This document shows, in pieces, positions 34,860-45,419 of a DNA stretch of 64,000 bases; the first letter of the stretch is position 1, and each line of letters starts with the position of its first letter. Source of the stretch: Pseudomonas oryzagri (GTDB lineage Bacteria > Pseudomonadota > Gammaproteobacteria > Pseudomonadales > Pseudomonadaceae); NCBI RefSeq assembly GCF_020831405.1, contig NZ_JAJHPU010000015.1, positions 62,001 through 126,000 of the forward strand, written 5' to 3'. The notes under the pieces were generated by a model, which was given only the letters and a program-made list of their open reading frames with translations, was not told where the DNA came from and searched no databases. The position numbers were made by a program, and so were the translations under genes.

Positions 34860-35864
34860 ATGAAGATTTCGATCAGAGTATTCGACAAAGACGAGCAGAC
34901 GTTCCTGGCGACCCTGATCGGCCAGGCCGCCAAACGCCTCAATCTGGATCTGACCTACACCGACGCCGCCAACGCCGAAGTGGTGTTCGTCAAGGAGGAC
35001 GAGCCCGGCGCCGGTCTGTTCGCCCAGGCCTGCGCACACCGCCAGGGGCCGATCGCCGTGGTCTATGGCGGCCAGGGCTATTCCTGGTGCCTGGAACGGC
35101 CGGCCTCGACCAGAAGCCTCATCGGCCTGCTGCCCCTGCTCTGCGCCAAGCTTCCCGCCGCCGAACTCCTCGACGGGCTCGACGCCGGGGGTCTGGAAGA
35201 CAGCGCCGAGCTGCCGCGCGGCCTTCTGCCGGTCAAGCATGGCCAGGACTTCCTGCAGCAGGTCGGCGAATTCACCGCCACCGCCGCCGCATGGCGTGCC
35301 CGCTTCGGCGGCGATCTGCAGGTGTTCGCCGACCGTGCCCGAGGCTTGGCCTACCTGCCCGAAAGCTATTCCTGGCGCATCCGCGACCTGCTCAGGCTGG
35401 CGCTGGCGAGCGAGCGGCCGCAACTGCACCCGCTCGCCGCTGCCGGACTCGGCGACGTTGTCGTCGACATGCACTCCATGCCGCTCGAGGGATTTCTTTG
35501 GCTCGCCGCCCAAGAGGCCGAGCCAGAGCCTCCGGGCAATATTTCCCGGGCAATTCTACAGCGCAAGTTCAAACTGAAACGCTGGCCAAGTTTTAGCCGC
35601 TTCGAACACAACTCCATGCATATAGTCCTCAGCGGCCAACTAATGAAACAGCCGTCGACCCTCCAGGAACTCTGTAGCCAAAGTGACTGGGCGCCACGCG
35701 AAGTTCTCAAGTTCTATAACTCCGCTTGCATGTGCGATCTGCTTCAGTTAGAAGAAGCGACGACGGTTGCAGCACTCGGGACCGGCCCGATCATGCCAGG
35801 CATCCCCGCCCGCGCAGAAAAGGCAGGAGTCTTCTCACGGATATTGAGGCGTTTTGCCGGGTGA
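34860..35864 (+). CDS. Unknown protein: receiver-like N-terminus plus winged-helix-like C-terminus
   Basis: The 334-residue protein opens the GTPase cluster. Residues 1-115 alternate strands and helices like a response-regulator fold (MKISIRVFDKDEQTFLATLI, EVVFVKED, PIAVVYGG) but lack the acidic pocket and phospho-acceptor pattern, so it would be a pseudo-receiver. Residues about 225-300 (KLKRWPSFSRF, MKQPSTLQELCSQS, PREVLKFYNSACMCDLLQ) look like a small winged helix seen beside MglA/roadblock genes. ATG 34860 follows GGAGAAGG. The last third uses AT-richer codons (ATA, CTA, TTA) than neighbouring genes. The stop is 3 bases before the GTPase start. Confidence 0.7.
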   Translation: MKISIRVFDKDEQTFLATLIGQAAKRLNLDLTYTDAANAEVVFVKEDEPGAGLFAQACAHRQGPIAVVYGGQGYSWCLERPASTRSLIGLLPLLCAKLPAAELLDGLDAGGLEDSAELPRGLLPVKHGQDFLQQVGEFTATAAAWRARFGGDLQVFADRARGLAYLPESYSWRIRDLLRLALASERPQLHPLAAAGLGDVVVDMHSMPLEGFLWLAAQEAEPEPPGNISRAILQRKFKLKRWPSFSRFEHNSMHIVLSGQLMKQPSTLQELCSQSDWAPREVLKFYNSACMCDLLQLEEATTVAALGTGPIMPGIPARAEKAGVFSRILRRFAG

Positions 35865-35867
35865 TTC

Positions 35868-36392
35868 ATGGCTGAAATCAAGATCGTGATAACCGGCGCG
35901 GTTGGCGCCGGCAAGACCACCGCCATTGGTTCGATCTCCGAAATTCCAGTCGTTTCCACCGATGTGGCCGCCAGCGATGCCGTCAGCGCCTTCAAGGCCT
36001 CGACCACGGTCGCCATGGACTATGGCGAGCTGACCCTCGACGACGGCAGCAAGCTGCGGATCTACGGGACGCCCGGCCAGGAGCGCTTCTCGTTCATGTG
36101 GGACATCCTCGCCACGGGCGCGCTCGGCTTCGTCATCCTGGTCAACCACAGCAGTCCGACCGCACTGGCGGACCTCGACTTCTATATCAAGCGTTTTCGC
36201 AAGAGTATCGACGAGTCGACCATGGCAGTCGGTGTTACCCATATCGGCGACAACCTGTCGAGCATGGCCAAGTACTACGACTACATGAACTCCCAGCATC
36301 TGCCATATCCCATCTTTCCCGTCGACGCGCGCAAGGCGGCCGATGTACGACTGATGGTTGAAGCGATGGCATCCATGATTATCTACGAGTGA
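35868..36392 (+). CDS. Small Ras/MglA-like GTPase
   Basis: A 174-residue single-domain GTPase of the bacterial COG2229/MglA-like type. P-loop GAVGAGKT is at 10-17, the switch II motif GTPGQERF at 67-74 keeps the Ras-type Gln71, and a conserved Thr lies in STDVA (switch I region, about 30-34). The usual G4 NKxD appears as THIGD at 124-128, so guanine recognition is atypical. G5 may be VDARK at 152-156. It is followed by two roadblock-type genes, the usual partners and GAPs of MglA. It probably acts as a nucleotide switch in a polarity or surface process; the actual process is unknown. Confidence 0.85.
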   Translation: MAEIKIVITGAVGAGKTTAIGSISEIPVVSTDVAASDAVSAFKASTTVAMDYGELTLDDGSKLRIYGTPGQERFSFMWDILATGALGFVILVNHSSPTALADLDFYIKRFRKSIDESTMAVGVTHIGDNLSSMAKYYDYMNSQHLPYPIFPVDARKAADVRLMVEAMASMIIYE

Positions 36393-36400
36393 TTCAGCCG

Positions 36401-36838
36401 ATGAATAGCACGCCAGAAATCGTCGATGTTTCCAGGCAGACGATGACCGGAATAATCCGCACGTACGTCAACGAGTTCGTCAAGGACAATGATTTCGTCG
36501 TCGCCAGCGTAGTCGTTTCCAGCGATGGCCACCTCGTTGCCGGTGCCCAGAAAAAGGAATATTCGCTGGATCGCCTGTCGGCCCTTGGCAGTACTTTCAT
36601 GGCGCTCGGCGATTCGCTGGCCGGCGAAGTCGCCATGGGCGGTTGCAAGGATGTCATCGCCGAACTGGACGGCGGCATCGTCGCCTTCATGCATGTGACC
36701 CGGAACGTGGCGATCGCCTCCGTCTCCGACTCCAGCCGATCCCTTGGCCTGTTGCTCAGCTCCACGCGCGGCTGCATCGACAGCATCCTCAGGGAATTGA
36801 AGTCCCTCCCGAAAACCAAAGAAGAGGCAACCAACTGA
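36401..36838 (+). CDS. Roadblock/LC7-type protein 1
   Basis: The 145-residue protein has the roadblock pattern of a central five-strand sheet: FVVASVVVSSDGHLVAGA, then LGSTFMALGDSLAGEVAMGG, then GGIVAFMHVTRNVAIASVSD. MglB-like roadblock proteins act as GTPase-activating or scaffold dimers for MglA-type GTPases. ATG 36401 is chosen; a GTG at 36389 in frame would overlap the GTPase stop and is the alternative. Its stop overlaps the next ATG. Confidence 0.75.
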   Translation: MNSTPEIVDVSRQTMTGIIRTYVNEFVKDNDFVVASVVVSSDGHLVAGAQKKEYSLDRLSALGSTFMALGDSLAGEVAMGGCKDVIAELDGGIVAFMHVTRNVAIASVSDSSRSLGLLLSSTRGCIDSILRELKSLPKTKEEATN

Positions 36839-37245
36839 TGGCTAACCTGGACGATATCTGCAAGAAGGTTCTCACCGAAGTCGACGGCGCCACCGGCTGT
36901 GCGGTCGTCGACCTGAGCAACGGCCTGATGCTGGCCAGCGCGCACAATGTCCCGTATTTCTCGCAAACCTACATCGATGCCGTGGCCGCCGCGGCGGTCG
37001 AGATGTTCCGCGGCAAGAACATCACCGCGGTGGAGAAGTTGCTGTCGGCCCAGCGTGGAGTTCCGGTCGAGAAGACCATGCAGGAAATCCAGATGACCAC
37101 CGGCGGCACCTACCACTTCATGTCCGTGGTCCCGGGCAAGGCCGACAGCCTGATGGTCCTGATCACCACCCGCAAGGCCAACCTGGGCATGGGCTGGGCC
37201 GCCCTGCGTCGCGGCCTGACCGAAGTGGCCCCGCTCTGCCCGTAA
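36838..37245 (+). CDS. Roadblock/LC7-like protein 2
   Basis: The 135-residue protein has the pattern GCAVVDLSNGLMLASAHNV, an amphipathic helix, then a strand pair ending TYHFMSVVPGKADSLMVLI. This resembles the roadblock fold, but it differs from its neighbour in length and sequence, so the two may form a heterodimer. Start ATG overlaps the previous stop (TGATG), which shows tight coupling. A 96-base gap follows before the phosphoesterase gene. Confidence 0.7.
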   Translation: MANLDDICKKVLTEVDGATGCAVVDLSNGLMLASAHNVPYFSQTYIDAVAAAAVEMFRGKNITAVEKLLSAQRGVPVEKTMQEIQMTTGGTYHFMSVVPGKADSLMVLITTRKANLGMGWAALRRGLTEVAPLCP

Positions 37246-37341
37246 CCGCTGCCGCGCCGCCGGAGTCGACCGCGCGGCGCCCCCTTCGCCTCGACGGCGC
37301 CGGCTGTGCGCATAGGCGCCGCATCCTGCCGAACCAGGCCC

Positions 37342-38883
37342 ATGCATATCCCCTATCTGGACTCGATTTCGGGCAGCGTCTCGATTCACGCCAGCGACAT
37401 CCTGGCGCTGCTCGATCAGCCCTGCGACCTCGGCGGCAACTCGACGTTCAAGGGCAAGGTGTCCACCCGCCTATACGCCGATGCCCGCCACGTCCTGAAA
37501 CTGAAGACGCCCTTCGCCCTGTCCGCCGCCAAGGCCACCGCCTGGTGCCAGGCCCGGCTGAAGCAGGAAAGGCGCTACGCCATCTACCTGCCCAACCGCC
37601 ACTGGCTGGTGCTGGAGAATGACGACGGCTGCGCGCTGGCCAATGTCAGCGAGCGCCACCCCACGCTGGATAGCGTGCTGCTCGCCCATCTCGAACGCGG
37701 CGATACCGACGCCTTCTGCGTCCTGCTGGAAAAGTTCTTCGCGCGCTACTTCGCCTTCTGGAAGGACCACCAGCTGCGCCAGGACGACGGGCCGACCAAC
37801 TACGTCGTCTTCGGCGAGGAGCTCTACTACGTCGACGACGACATCTACTCGCCCGACCAGCTGGTGTCCCTCGCCCACGGCCTGACCGGCCTGATCCGCC
37901 GCCACCCCGCCCTCGACGAGCGCCTGGCAGAGCGCCTCGGGGGTGCCCTGCGTCGGCTGCTGGGTGAGGTGGACACGGTCTATCCGGCGATGCTGGCCGG
38001 CCACTTCGACGCCACCTTCGTGCCCGAGGCCCGCCGTCCGGTGCTGCAGTGCCTGAGCGAGGCCGTCCGCGGGCTGGGCGCCGACCCCAGCCCCGCGTCG
38101 GTGCCACAAGGCCCCTATGCGCCGCCCGCCGCCGAGGCGCTGCGCGGCCGGCGCATCGCCCTGCTGGCGGACATCCACGCCAACTACCCGGCCCTCCAGG
38201 CGGTGCTGCGCGAGCTCGACGGCGAAGGGATCGAGCAGGCCATCGTGCTCGGCGACCTTGTCGGCTACGGCCCGACCCCGGCGGAGTGTCTGCGGGAGCT
38301 GCGGCAGCGCGCCTGGCTGTTCCTGCGCGGCAACCACGACCATGCGGCCTTTCTCGGCGTGGCCGGCGAGCGCTTCAACCGCGCAGCGCAGGCCTCGCTC
38401 GCCTGGACCGTCGAACGGCTGACCGCTGCCGACCGCCAGTGGCTCGGCGAGCTGCCCTACTGCTGGCGCCACGAGGAGCTCTACGCGGTACACGGAGCCC
38501 CCGCCGACGCCTCCTTCATGCATGCCTACGTGTACGCGGCCACCGCCGAACACAACCTCGACAAGCTGCGCGAGCGTGACATCGCCCTGTGCTTCCACGG
38601 CCACAGCCATATCCAGGGCAGCTACTTCCGCGATCGGCTGGGCGTCGACCACTTCGTCAAGGGCGGGCGGGTCGAGCTGAAGAAGGGCCACACCTATCTG
38701 GTCTGCCCGGGCTCCGTCGGCCTGCCGCGCGACGGCTCGCGCGCCGCGCAGTACGCAGTCTATGACGAGGGTGCGCAGAGCATCGAATTTCGGGAAGTCG
38801 CCTATCGGCGGGAGGACTTTCTGCTCGCCGCGAGAACCGCCGGCATGCCGGAAGCGGTCCTGCAGATGCTGGAAAGGCCCTGA
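37342..38883 (+). CDS. Kinase-like domain fused to a calcineurin-type phosphoesterase
   Basis: A 513-residue protein. The C-terminal half (about 270-500) is a binuclear-metal phosphoesterase of the YfcE/MJ0936 type: D277-x-H279, GDLVGYG at 304-310, GNHD at 330-333, VHG at 383-385 and GHSH at 420-423, all ligands present. The N-terminal half (1-215) resembles a kinase or aminoglycoside-phosphotransferase fold. It has a strand with Lys53 (HVLKLK), a D148-x4-N153 catalytic-loop pattern (DDGPTN) and a following acidic VDDD at 164-167. That assignment is inference. Together the halves suggest a two-way phospho-switch tied to the upstream GTPase genes. Confidence 0.75.
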   Translation: MHIPYLDSISGSVSIHASDILALLDQPCDLGGNSTFKGKVSTRLYADARHVLKLKTPFALSAAKATAWCQARLKQERRYAIYLPNRHWLVLENDDGCALANVSERHPTLDSVLLAHLERGDTDAFCVLLEKFFARYFAFWKDHQLRQDDGPTNYVVFGEELYYVDDDIYSPDQLVSLAHGLTGLIRRHPALDERLAERLGGALRRLLGEVDTVYPAMLAGHFDATFVPEARRPVLQCLSEAVRGLGADPSPASVPQGPYAPPAAEALRGRRIALLADIHANYPALQAVLRELDGEGIEQAIVLGDLVGYGPTPAECLRELRQRAWLFLRGNHDHAAFLGVAGERFNRAAQASLAWTVERLTAADRQWLGELPYCWRHEELYAVHGAPADASFMHAYVYAATAEHNLDKLRERDIALCFHGHSHIQGSYFRDRLGVDHFVKGGRVELKKGHTYLVCPGSVGLPRDGSRAAQYAVYDEGAQSIEFREVAYRREDFLLAARTAGMPEAVLQMLERP

Positions 38884-38939
38884 GCAGGGCCTTTCCGGAG
38901 TGCACCGACGGCGCGCCGAGCGCGCACGGACAGCGCGGA

Positions 38940-39434
38940 TCAGTGGTCGTGCTTGGTCAGCTTGTCCACGTAGGCCATGGCGAAGGCCGAGATCACGAAG
39001 GTCATGTGGATGACCACGTACCAGAGCAGCTTGTCGTTGGCGATCTTCTGCGCGTCCATGAACATGCGCAGCAGGTGGATCGAGGAGATCGCCACGATGG
39101 AGGCGGCGACCTTGAGCTTGAGCGAGCCGGAATCCATCTTGCCCAGCCAGTCGAGCTTCTCCTTGCCCTCGGCGATGTCGAGCTGGGAGACGAAGTTCTC
39201 GTAACCGGAAATCATCACCATCACCAGCAGACCGCCGACCAGCGCCATGTCGATCATCGACAGCAGCATCAGGATCAGCTCGGCCTCCGCCAGCTCGAAG
39301 ACGTGCGGCAATACGTGGAAGATTTCCTGGAAGAACTTCAGGGCCAGCGCCAGCAGCGCCAGCGACAGGCCCAGGTAGATCGGCGCCAGCAGCCAACGCG
39401 CGGCGTACATGGTGGTTTCGATGAGTCGTTCCAT
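38940..39434 (-). CDS. UPF0114 family membrane protein (YqhA-like)
   Basis: The 164-residue inner membrane protein has three to four hydrophobic helices ([60 protein letters not shown]) and the family motif [14 protein letters not shown]0114/YqhA members have no settled function. The start [14 protein letters not shown] is typical. It is convergent with the GTPase cluster; in pseudomonads I remember it close to fklB, so the cluster may be an insertion. Confidence 0.9.
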   Translation of the reverse strand: MERLIETTMYAARWLLAPIYLGLSLALLALALKFFQEIFHVLPHVFELAEAELILMLLSMIDMALVGGLLVMVMISGYENFVSQLDIAEGKEKLDWLGKMDSGSLKLKVAASIVAISSIHLLRMFMDAQKIANDKLLWYVVIHMTFVISAFAMAYVDKLTKHDH

Positions 39435-39513
39435 GAGACAGGCACAACAATGACCAAAGGAGCGCGGAGTATACCGGCAGCCTCCGGCCTCTGCAGCCGG
39501 CCAGCCGCCGCGC

Positions 39514-39522
39514 TGTGGATAA
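39514..39522 (-). other. DnaA-box-like 9-mer
   Basis: TGTGGATAA is the exact complement of the DnaA box TTATCCACA. It lies in the spacer between the UPF0114 gene and the small hypothetical gene. Confidence 0.45.
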
Positions 39523-39603
39523 CTATGTGGACGAATTCTGGATGAAATGCGCGGAAGGCTCGCTGGCGCCGCTGCGCCGACCACCGGCGAGCTTGCGACC
39601 GGC

Positions 39604-39939
39604 TCAGGGAACCCAGCGGAAATCCCCGCTGGGGTGACCGCGGCCGGCGTTCTGCCGACGCAGCTCGGCCTGCATGTGCAGGCACCAGATCGAGGGCTCG
39701 CCGACGGTGCGGTAGCCCTGGGCGTGCAGGTTGTCGATGATCTCGTGGAGCACGCTTTCCGCCTCGGCGAGGCCGTGGAACGGGCCCTGCGCCTTGACCG
39801 CCGATGGTTGGGCCGCATCCAGTCCGGCGGCGCACAAGAGGGTCCACAACCCCTGCCCGCCGGCCAGCGGATGGATCGCGCATTCGATGCGGGTGACGAC
39901 TCCCGGACTGCGCCGGGTCAGACAGAAGTGACGCGACAT
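39604..39939 (-). CDS. Small conserved hypothetical protein
   Basis: A 111-residue soluble protein, [21 protein letters not shown]..., with no signal peptide and no motif I can name. Conserved-looking parts are [15 protein letters not shown] and the end [21 protein letters not shown] recall a similar small gene next to UPF0114 in Pseudomonas, which supports it being real. Function unknown. Confidence 0.7.
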   Translation of the reverse strand: MSRHFCLTRRSPGVVTRIECAIHPLAGGQGLWTLLCAAGLDAAQPSAVKAQGPFHGLAEAESVLHEIIDNLHAQGYRTVGEPSIWCLHMQAELRRQNAGRGHPSGDFRWVP

Positions 39940-40006
39940 GGCGGCGCTCCTTATCAGGGACCTGTATTGATCCTAGTCAAGTGGGGCGGCCATGGGAAGG
40001 GGGAAG

Positions 40007-40029
40007 TTATCCCCGCCAGCTGTGGATAA
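40007..40029. other. Inverted pair of DnaA-box-like motifs
   Basis: TTATCCCC (40007-40014, imperfect) and TGTGGATAA (40021-40029, exact complement of TTATCCACA) face each other in the spacer between the small hypothetical gene and the Lon-like gene. Confidence 0.45.
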
Positions 40030-40165
40030 CCTTGTGCATGACACGGGGGCAGATCGAGCTGAGGACACAACGGCGGCCCGGGCGGGCGACTGAGCAAAAA
40101 ATCGCCAGCCGCCCCGCCGGCCGAGAAGAGCGCCGGGCACGCCCTGGCGCCCCGCCCGGCGACGC

Positions 40166-42643
40166 TCAGCGCCGGCGCCGCACTTGGCGGGTGGTGCGCT
40201 TCCCGGCCGCGGCCGCCGGAGCGGCAGTGGTCGGCGGATGTTCGGCCTTGCCGGCCTCCTCGCCCGCCTCGAGCTCCTCCTCGATCTCGGCGATCTCGCG
40301 CAGGCGCTCGACCACCCGCGCGTTGACGCTGCCGGCGGGGAACTGGCCGTGCTCGTCGGGCACGCCCGCCGCCTCGCCGACCAGCAGGCTGAGCGCCTCG
40401 TCCACGGTGCGCACCGCGTAGACGTTGAACAGCCCGCCGACTACCGCCTGGATCACCCGCTCGTCGAGCATCAGGTTGCAGACGTTGGCATGCGGAATGA
40501 TCACCCCCTGCTCGCCGGTCAGGCCGCGCGCCTCGCAGAGACGGAAGAAACCCTCGATCTTCTCGTTGACCCCGCCGACCGCCTGCACCTCGCCGAACTG
40601 GTTGATCGAGCCGGTGATGGCGAAGCACTGCTTGAGCGGCGTGCGCGACAGCGCCGAGATCAGCGTGCAGACCTCGCCGAGCGAGGCGCTGTCGCCGTCG
40701 ACGTAGCCGTAGGACTGCTCGAGGGCGATGCTCGCCGAGATCTCCAGGGGGAATTCCTGGGCGTAGCGGCTGCCCAGGTAGCCGGTGAGGATCATCACCC
40801 CCTTGGAGTGGATCGGCTGGCCGAGGCTGACCTCGCGCTCGATGTCGACGATGCCCGAACCGCCCGGGTAGACCGTGGCGGAGATGCGCGCCGGTACGCC
40901 GAACGCCGAGTCGCCGACCTCCAGCACGGTCAGGCCGTTGCACTTGCCCATCGCCGCGCCGGCGGTGTCGATCAGGATAACCCCGGCCAGCATGTCGTCG
41001 AGGATGCGCGCCGACACCCGGCCGGTGCGCGTGGCCTTGGCGCGCAGCGCGCGCTCTATGTGACCGACGTCGGTCACCGGCTCGCCGGCCAGCTGGCGGA
41101 TGAAGTCGGCCTCGCTGACCAGCTGGAAGAGGTCGCCGATGCGCGCCGACAGCCGCCCCTGGTGCTCGGCCAGGCGCGCGCTGTAGGTGGCCAGGCGCGC
41201 CACCGCGTCGCTGCTCAAGGGCGCCAGGCCCTCCTCGGAGGTGCGCGTCTTCAGCAGCTGGGCGAACTGTTCGAGACTGTCTTCGCCCAGCGGGATGTCC
41301 TCGTCGAAGTCGGCCAGCACGCGGAACAGCTCCTGGAAGTCCGGATCGAGCTCCTGCAGCGCGTAGTAGACCTGGCGCGAGCCGACGATCACCACCTTGA
41401 CCTGCAGCGGGATCAGCTGCGGCGCCAGGGTGACGGTGGCGAGGCGGCCGAGTTCGGCCAGCGGCGATTCCATCTTCAGCTGCCGCGAGTGCAGGGCGCG
41501 CTTGAGGGCGTCCCAGACGAACGGCTCGGAGAGCAGCTTCTCCGCCTCGAGGATCAGGTAGCCGCCGTTGGCGCGGTGCAGCGCGCCGGGACGCAGCTGG
41601 CGGTAGCTGGTGTACAGGGCGCCCTGGTCGGCGCTGTACTCGATGCGGCCGAACAGGTTGTCGTAGGTCGGGTGCGTCTCGAACACCACCGGCGCGCCGC
41701 CATCGAGCGGATGGCCGACCACCAGGCTGGGGCTGTAGAACTCCACCAGCGCCAGGCGCTTCTGCGCATCCGGGCGATTGTCCTCGACCAGCTGGTCGAC
41801 CGCCGTCTTCAGCAGGTTGATCTGCACCGCCTGCAGCCAGGCGCACACGTCGGCGTTGTCCGCGTAGCGCTGCGACAGCGGGGTGAGCAGCGGCTCCAGG
41901 GCCACGGTGATGGTTTCCTCGTTGAGCTGGCGCAGCTGGTTGCTCGACTCGCGCTTCCACTGCGGCAGGCCGGCGAGTTCCTCGTTAAGGCACTCCTCGA
42001 GGGTGGCGATGTCGGCGTGGAAGCGCTCGCGCTCGGCCTCCGGCAACTGGGCGAAGTCGGCCTCGTCGAGCGCCTTGCCCTCCTTCATCGGCGTGAAGGC
42101 GATATTGGTGCTGTCGCGATACAGGGCGACGTCCTTCTCCAGGGCCAGCTTCTCGATCACGTCGAGGGCGCGGTCGTAGCGCTGGTTGAAGGTGCGGTCG
42201 ATGGCGCTCTTCTTCTGCTGGTAGGCGGGCGTCTCGAAGGCCGCGGGGAAGGTGGCCAGCAGGTTGTCGATCAGTTGCTCGACGTCGGCCACCAGCGCCT
42301 GGGCATGTCCCGAGGGCAGACGCAGCGCGCGCGGCTCGCGCGGATCGTCGAAGTTGTTCACGTACAGCCAGTCGCACGGGGTCGCCTGGCGCTTGGCCTC
42401 GGCCTTGAGGTAGCGACGCACGAAGGAGAAGCGCCCGGTGCCCGACTCGCCCATGACGAACACGTTGTAGCCGGGGCGCGGCATGGCCACGCCGAATTGC
42501 AGGGCGGCGACCGCACGCTCCTGGCCGAGCACGCCGCGGAACGGCTCGAGCTCGTCGGTGCTGTTGAAGGTCAGCTGTTCGGCGTCGAACTGGCTGCTGA
42601 GCCGCTCGGGCGGCAGGCGCAGGGATTGCTGGAAATCGGCCAT
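40166..42643 (-). CDS. Lon-like ATP-dependent protease (AAA_32/LonC-type)
   Basis: The 825-residue protein has an N-terminal nucleotide-binding region with a degenerate Walker A GESGTGR at 65-71 (Arg in place of Lys, as I remember for this family), a helical middle (about 120-300), an AAA core around 300-540 (ANGGYLILEAEKLL, sensor-like VVIVGSRQVYYAL), and a C-terminal Lon protease domain. The Ser-Lys dyad is visible as Ser652 in GDSAS and Lys695 in GGVNEK. A Lys/Arg tail (KRTTRQVRRRR) ends it. ATG 42643 gives the usual MADFQQSLRLPPERL start. Cytoplasmic; substrates unknown. Confidence 0.9.
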   Translation of the reverse strand: MADFQQSLRLPPERLSSQFDAEQLTFNSTDELEPFRGVLGQERAVAALQFGVAMPRPGYNVFVMGESGTGRFSFVRRYLKAEAKRQATPCDWLYVNNFDDPREPRALRLPSGHAQALVADVEQLIDNLLATFPAAFETPAYQQKKSAIDRTFNQRYDRALDVIEKLALEKDVALYRDSTNIAFTPMKEGKALDEADFAQLPEAERERFHADIATLEECLNEELAGLPQWKRESSNQLRQLNEETITVALEPLLTPLSQRYADNADVCAWLQAVQINLLKTAVDQLVEDNRPDAQKRLALVEFYSPSLVVGHPLDGGAPVVFETHPTYDNLFGRIEYSADQGALYTSYRQLRPGALHRANGGYLILEAEKLLSEPFVWDALKRALHSRQLKMESPLAELGRLATVTLAPQLIPLQVKVVIVGSRQVYYALQELDPDFQELFRVLADFDEDIPLGEDSLEQFAQLLKTRTSEEGLAPLSSDAVARLATYSARLAEHQGRLSARIGDLFQLVSEADFIRQLAGEPVTDVGHIERALRAKATRTGRVSARILDDMLAGVILIDTAGAAMGKCNGLTVLEVGDSAFGVPARISATVYPGGSGIVDIEREVSLGQPIHSKGVMILTGYLGSRYAQEFPLEISASIALEQSYGYVDGDSASLGEVCTLISALSRTPLKQCFAITGSINQFGEVQAVGGVNEKIEGFFRLCEARGLTGEQGVIIPHANVCNLMLDERVIQAVVGGLFNVYAVRTVDEALSLLVGEAAGVPDEHGQFPAGSVNARVVERLREIAEIEEELEAGEEAGKAEHPPTTAAPAAAAGKRTTRQVRRRR

Positions 42644-42900
42644 CAAGGAGATCCACAAGAGTGACGGACGGGCACGGCAGGCGGGCGCCGCGCAGCGGCG
42701 ATCCGATCGACCGCTCGTCGCGGCCGCCACCGGACCGGTTTGTCGCCGATTGTTGACCCGTCCACCCCGATTGACAAGGACAGCGCGCGGCGACGGCCGG
42801 CCGCCGACCCGCCAACGCGCGGTTCGTCCCAGCGGTCGTTGGCGGACGCCGGCAAACGCTGCACACTCAGGGTATTCCCGCCCGTTGCAGGAGAACCGCC

Positions 42901-43401
42901 ATGAGTCGAGCCTTCGTCCATGAGGAACTGTCCGCCGAGCAGCCCGAGCAGCCCGTCGAGCGCAGCGTCAGCGACCAGCCCAACTACGTCACGGCCCATG
43001 GTCTCGCGCAGCTGGAGGAACGCCTGGCGGCGGCCCAGCAGGCGCTCACCGCCGAGCAGGCGCGCGGCGACGACGCCGATCGCCAGCATCTGGCCGAACT
43101 GGAGCGCGATCTGCGCTACCTGCGCCAGCGGCTGCAGAGCGCGCAGGTGGTGCCGCCGGCGATCTCGCGCGACCAGGTGCAGATCGGCAGCCGGGTGGCC
43201 TTCGCCGACGCCAAGGGCCACGAGCACGAGGTGCAGCTGGTCGGCGAGGACGAGGCCGATGCCGCCACCGGCAAGATCAACTGGGAATCGCCGCTGGGCC
43301 GCGCCCTGCTTGGCGCCGCGCCCGGCGACGAGGTGGTGTGGCGCCGCCCGGCCGGCGACTGGGTGATCGAGATTCTCGAAATCCTGCCGCCGCGCCCGTG
43401 A
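42901..43401 (+). CDS. GreA/GreB family transcription factor
   Basis: The 166-residue protein has the Gre layout: a charged extension (1-28), an N-terminal coiled coil (about 32-82) whose tip GDDADR keeps two acidic residues needed to coordinate the RNA polymerase active-site metal, and a C-terminal FKBP-like domain (about 88-163, VQIGSRVAFADAKGHEHEVQLVGEDEAD, ESPLGRALLGAAPGDEV). It is closer to GreB in the C-terminal part but is not the canonical greB. It likely rescues or modulates paused polymerase. ATG 42901 follows GGAGAA. Confidence 0.85.
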   Translation: MSRAFVHEELSAEQPEQPVERSVSDQPNYVTAHGLAQLEERLAAAQQALTAEQARGDDADRQHLAELERDLRYLRQRLQSAQVVPPAISRDQVQIGSRVAFADAKGHEHEVQLVGEDEADAATGKINWESPLGRALLGAAPGDEVVWRRPAGDWVIEILEILPPRP

Positions 43402-43688
43402 GGGTGGCGCGGCGCGCCCCTCTGCAACGTCCGGTCGGCGCGCACCGCGGATCGGGTGGCGCGGCGCTCGAGGACGGCATGCCGGTCGATGCGGGTGGGC
43501 ATCGCGGCCGCCGCCCTGTGATGCCGGTCAACCCGGCCATGGCCGACGAAGGGCAGAATTCGCGGGTTCGGTTGCCGTTTTCCGGCAACACAAGTCAGGT
43601 AGACTCGCGGATTCACCGCCCTATCGGATCGGGCGAGACCCCAACACCGGCGCGAGACGTCGCGCCATTCAGCCAGGGAAAGGGCAAC

Positions 43689-45329
<1,641 letters not shown>

Positions 45330-45419
45330 GCGCGCCAGGGGGCCGCACGAGGCTTGCGCCCCTGCCGCGCGCGCCTGCGTTGTGCGATGATCGCGCCGCC
45401 CAATAGCCACATGTAAAGC

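Noticed and set aside
34411-34863. 150-residue plus-strand frame before the GTPase cluster
   Set aside because: Arg/Pro/Ala-rich sequence without motif or start signal; typical of random GC-rich frames.
40195-42643. Loss of function in the Lon-like protein because Walker A ends in Arg instead of Lys
   Set aside because: This substitution is, as I recall, normal for the AAA_32/LonC-like family, and the Ser-Lys protease dyad is intact.
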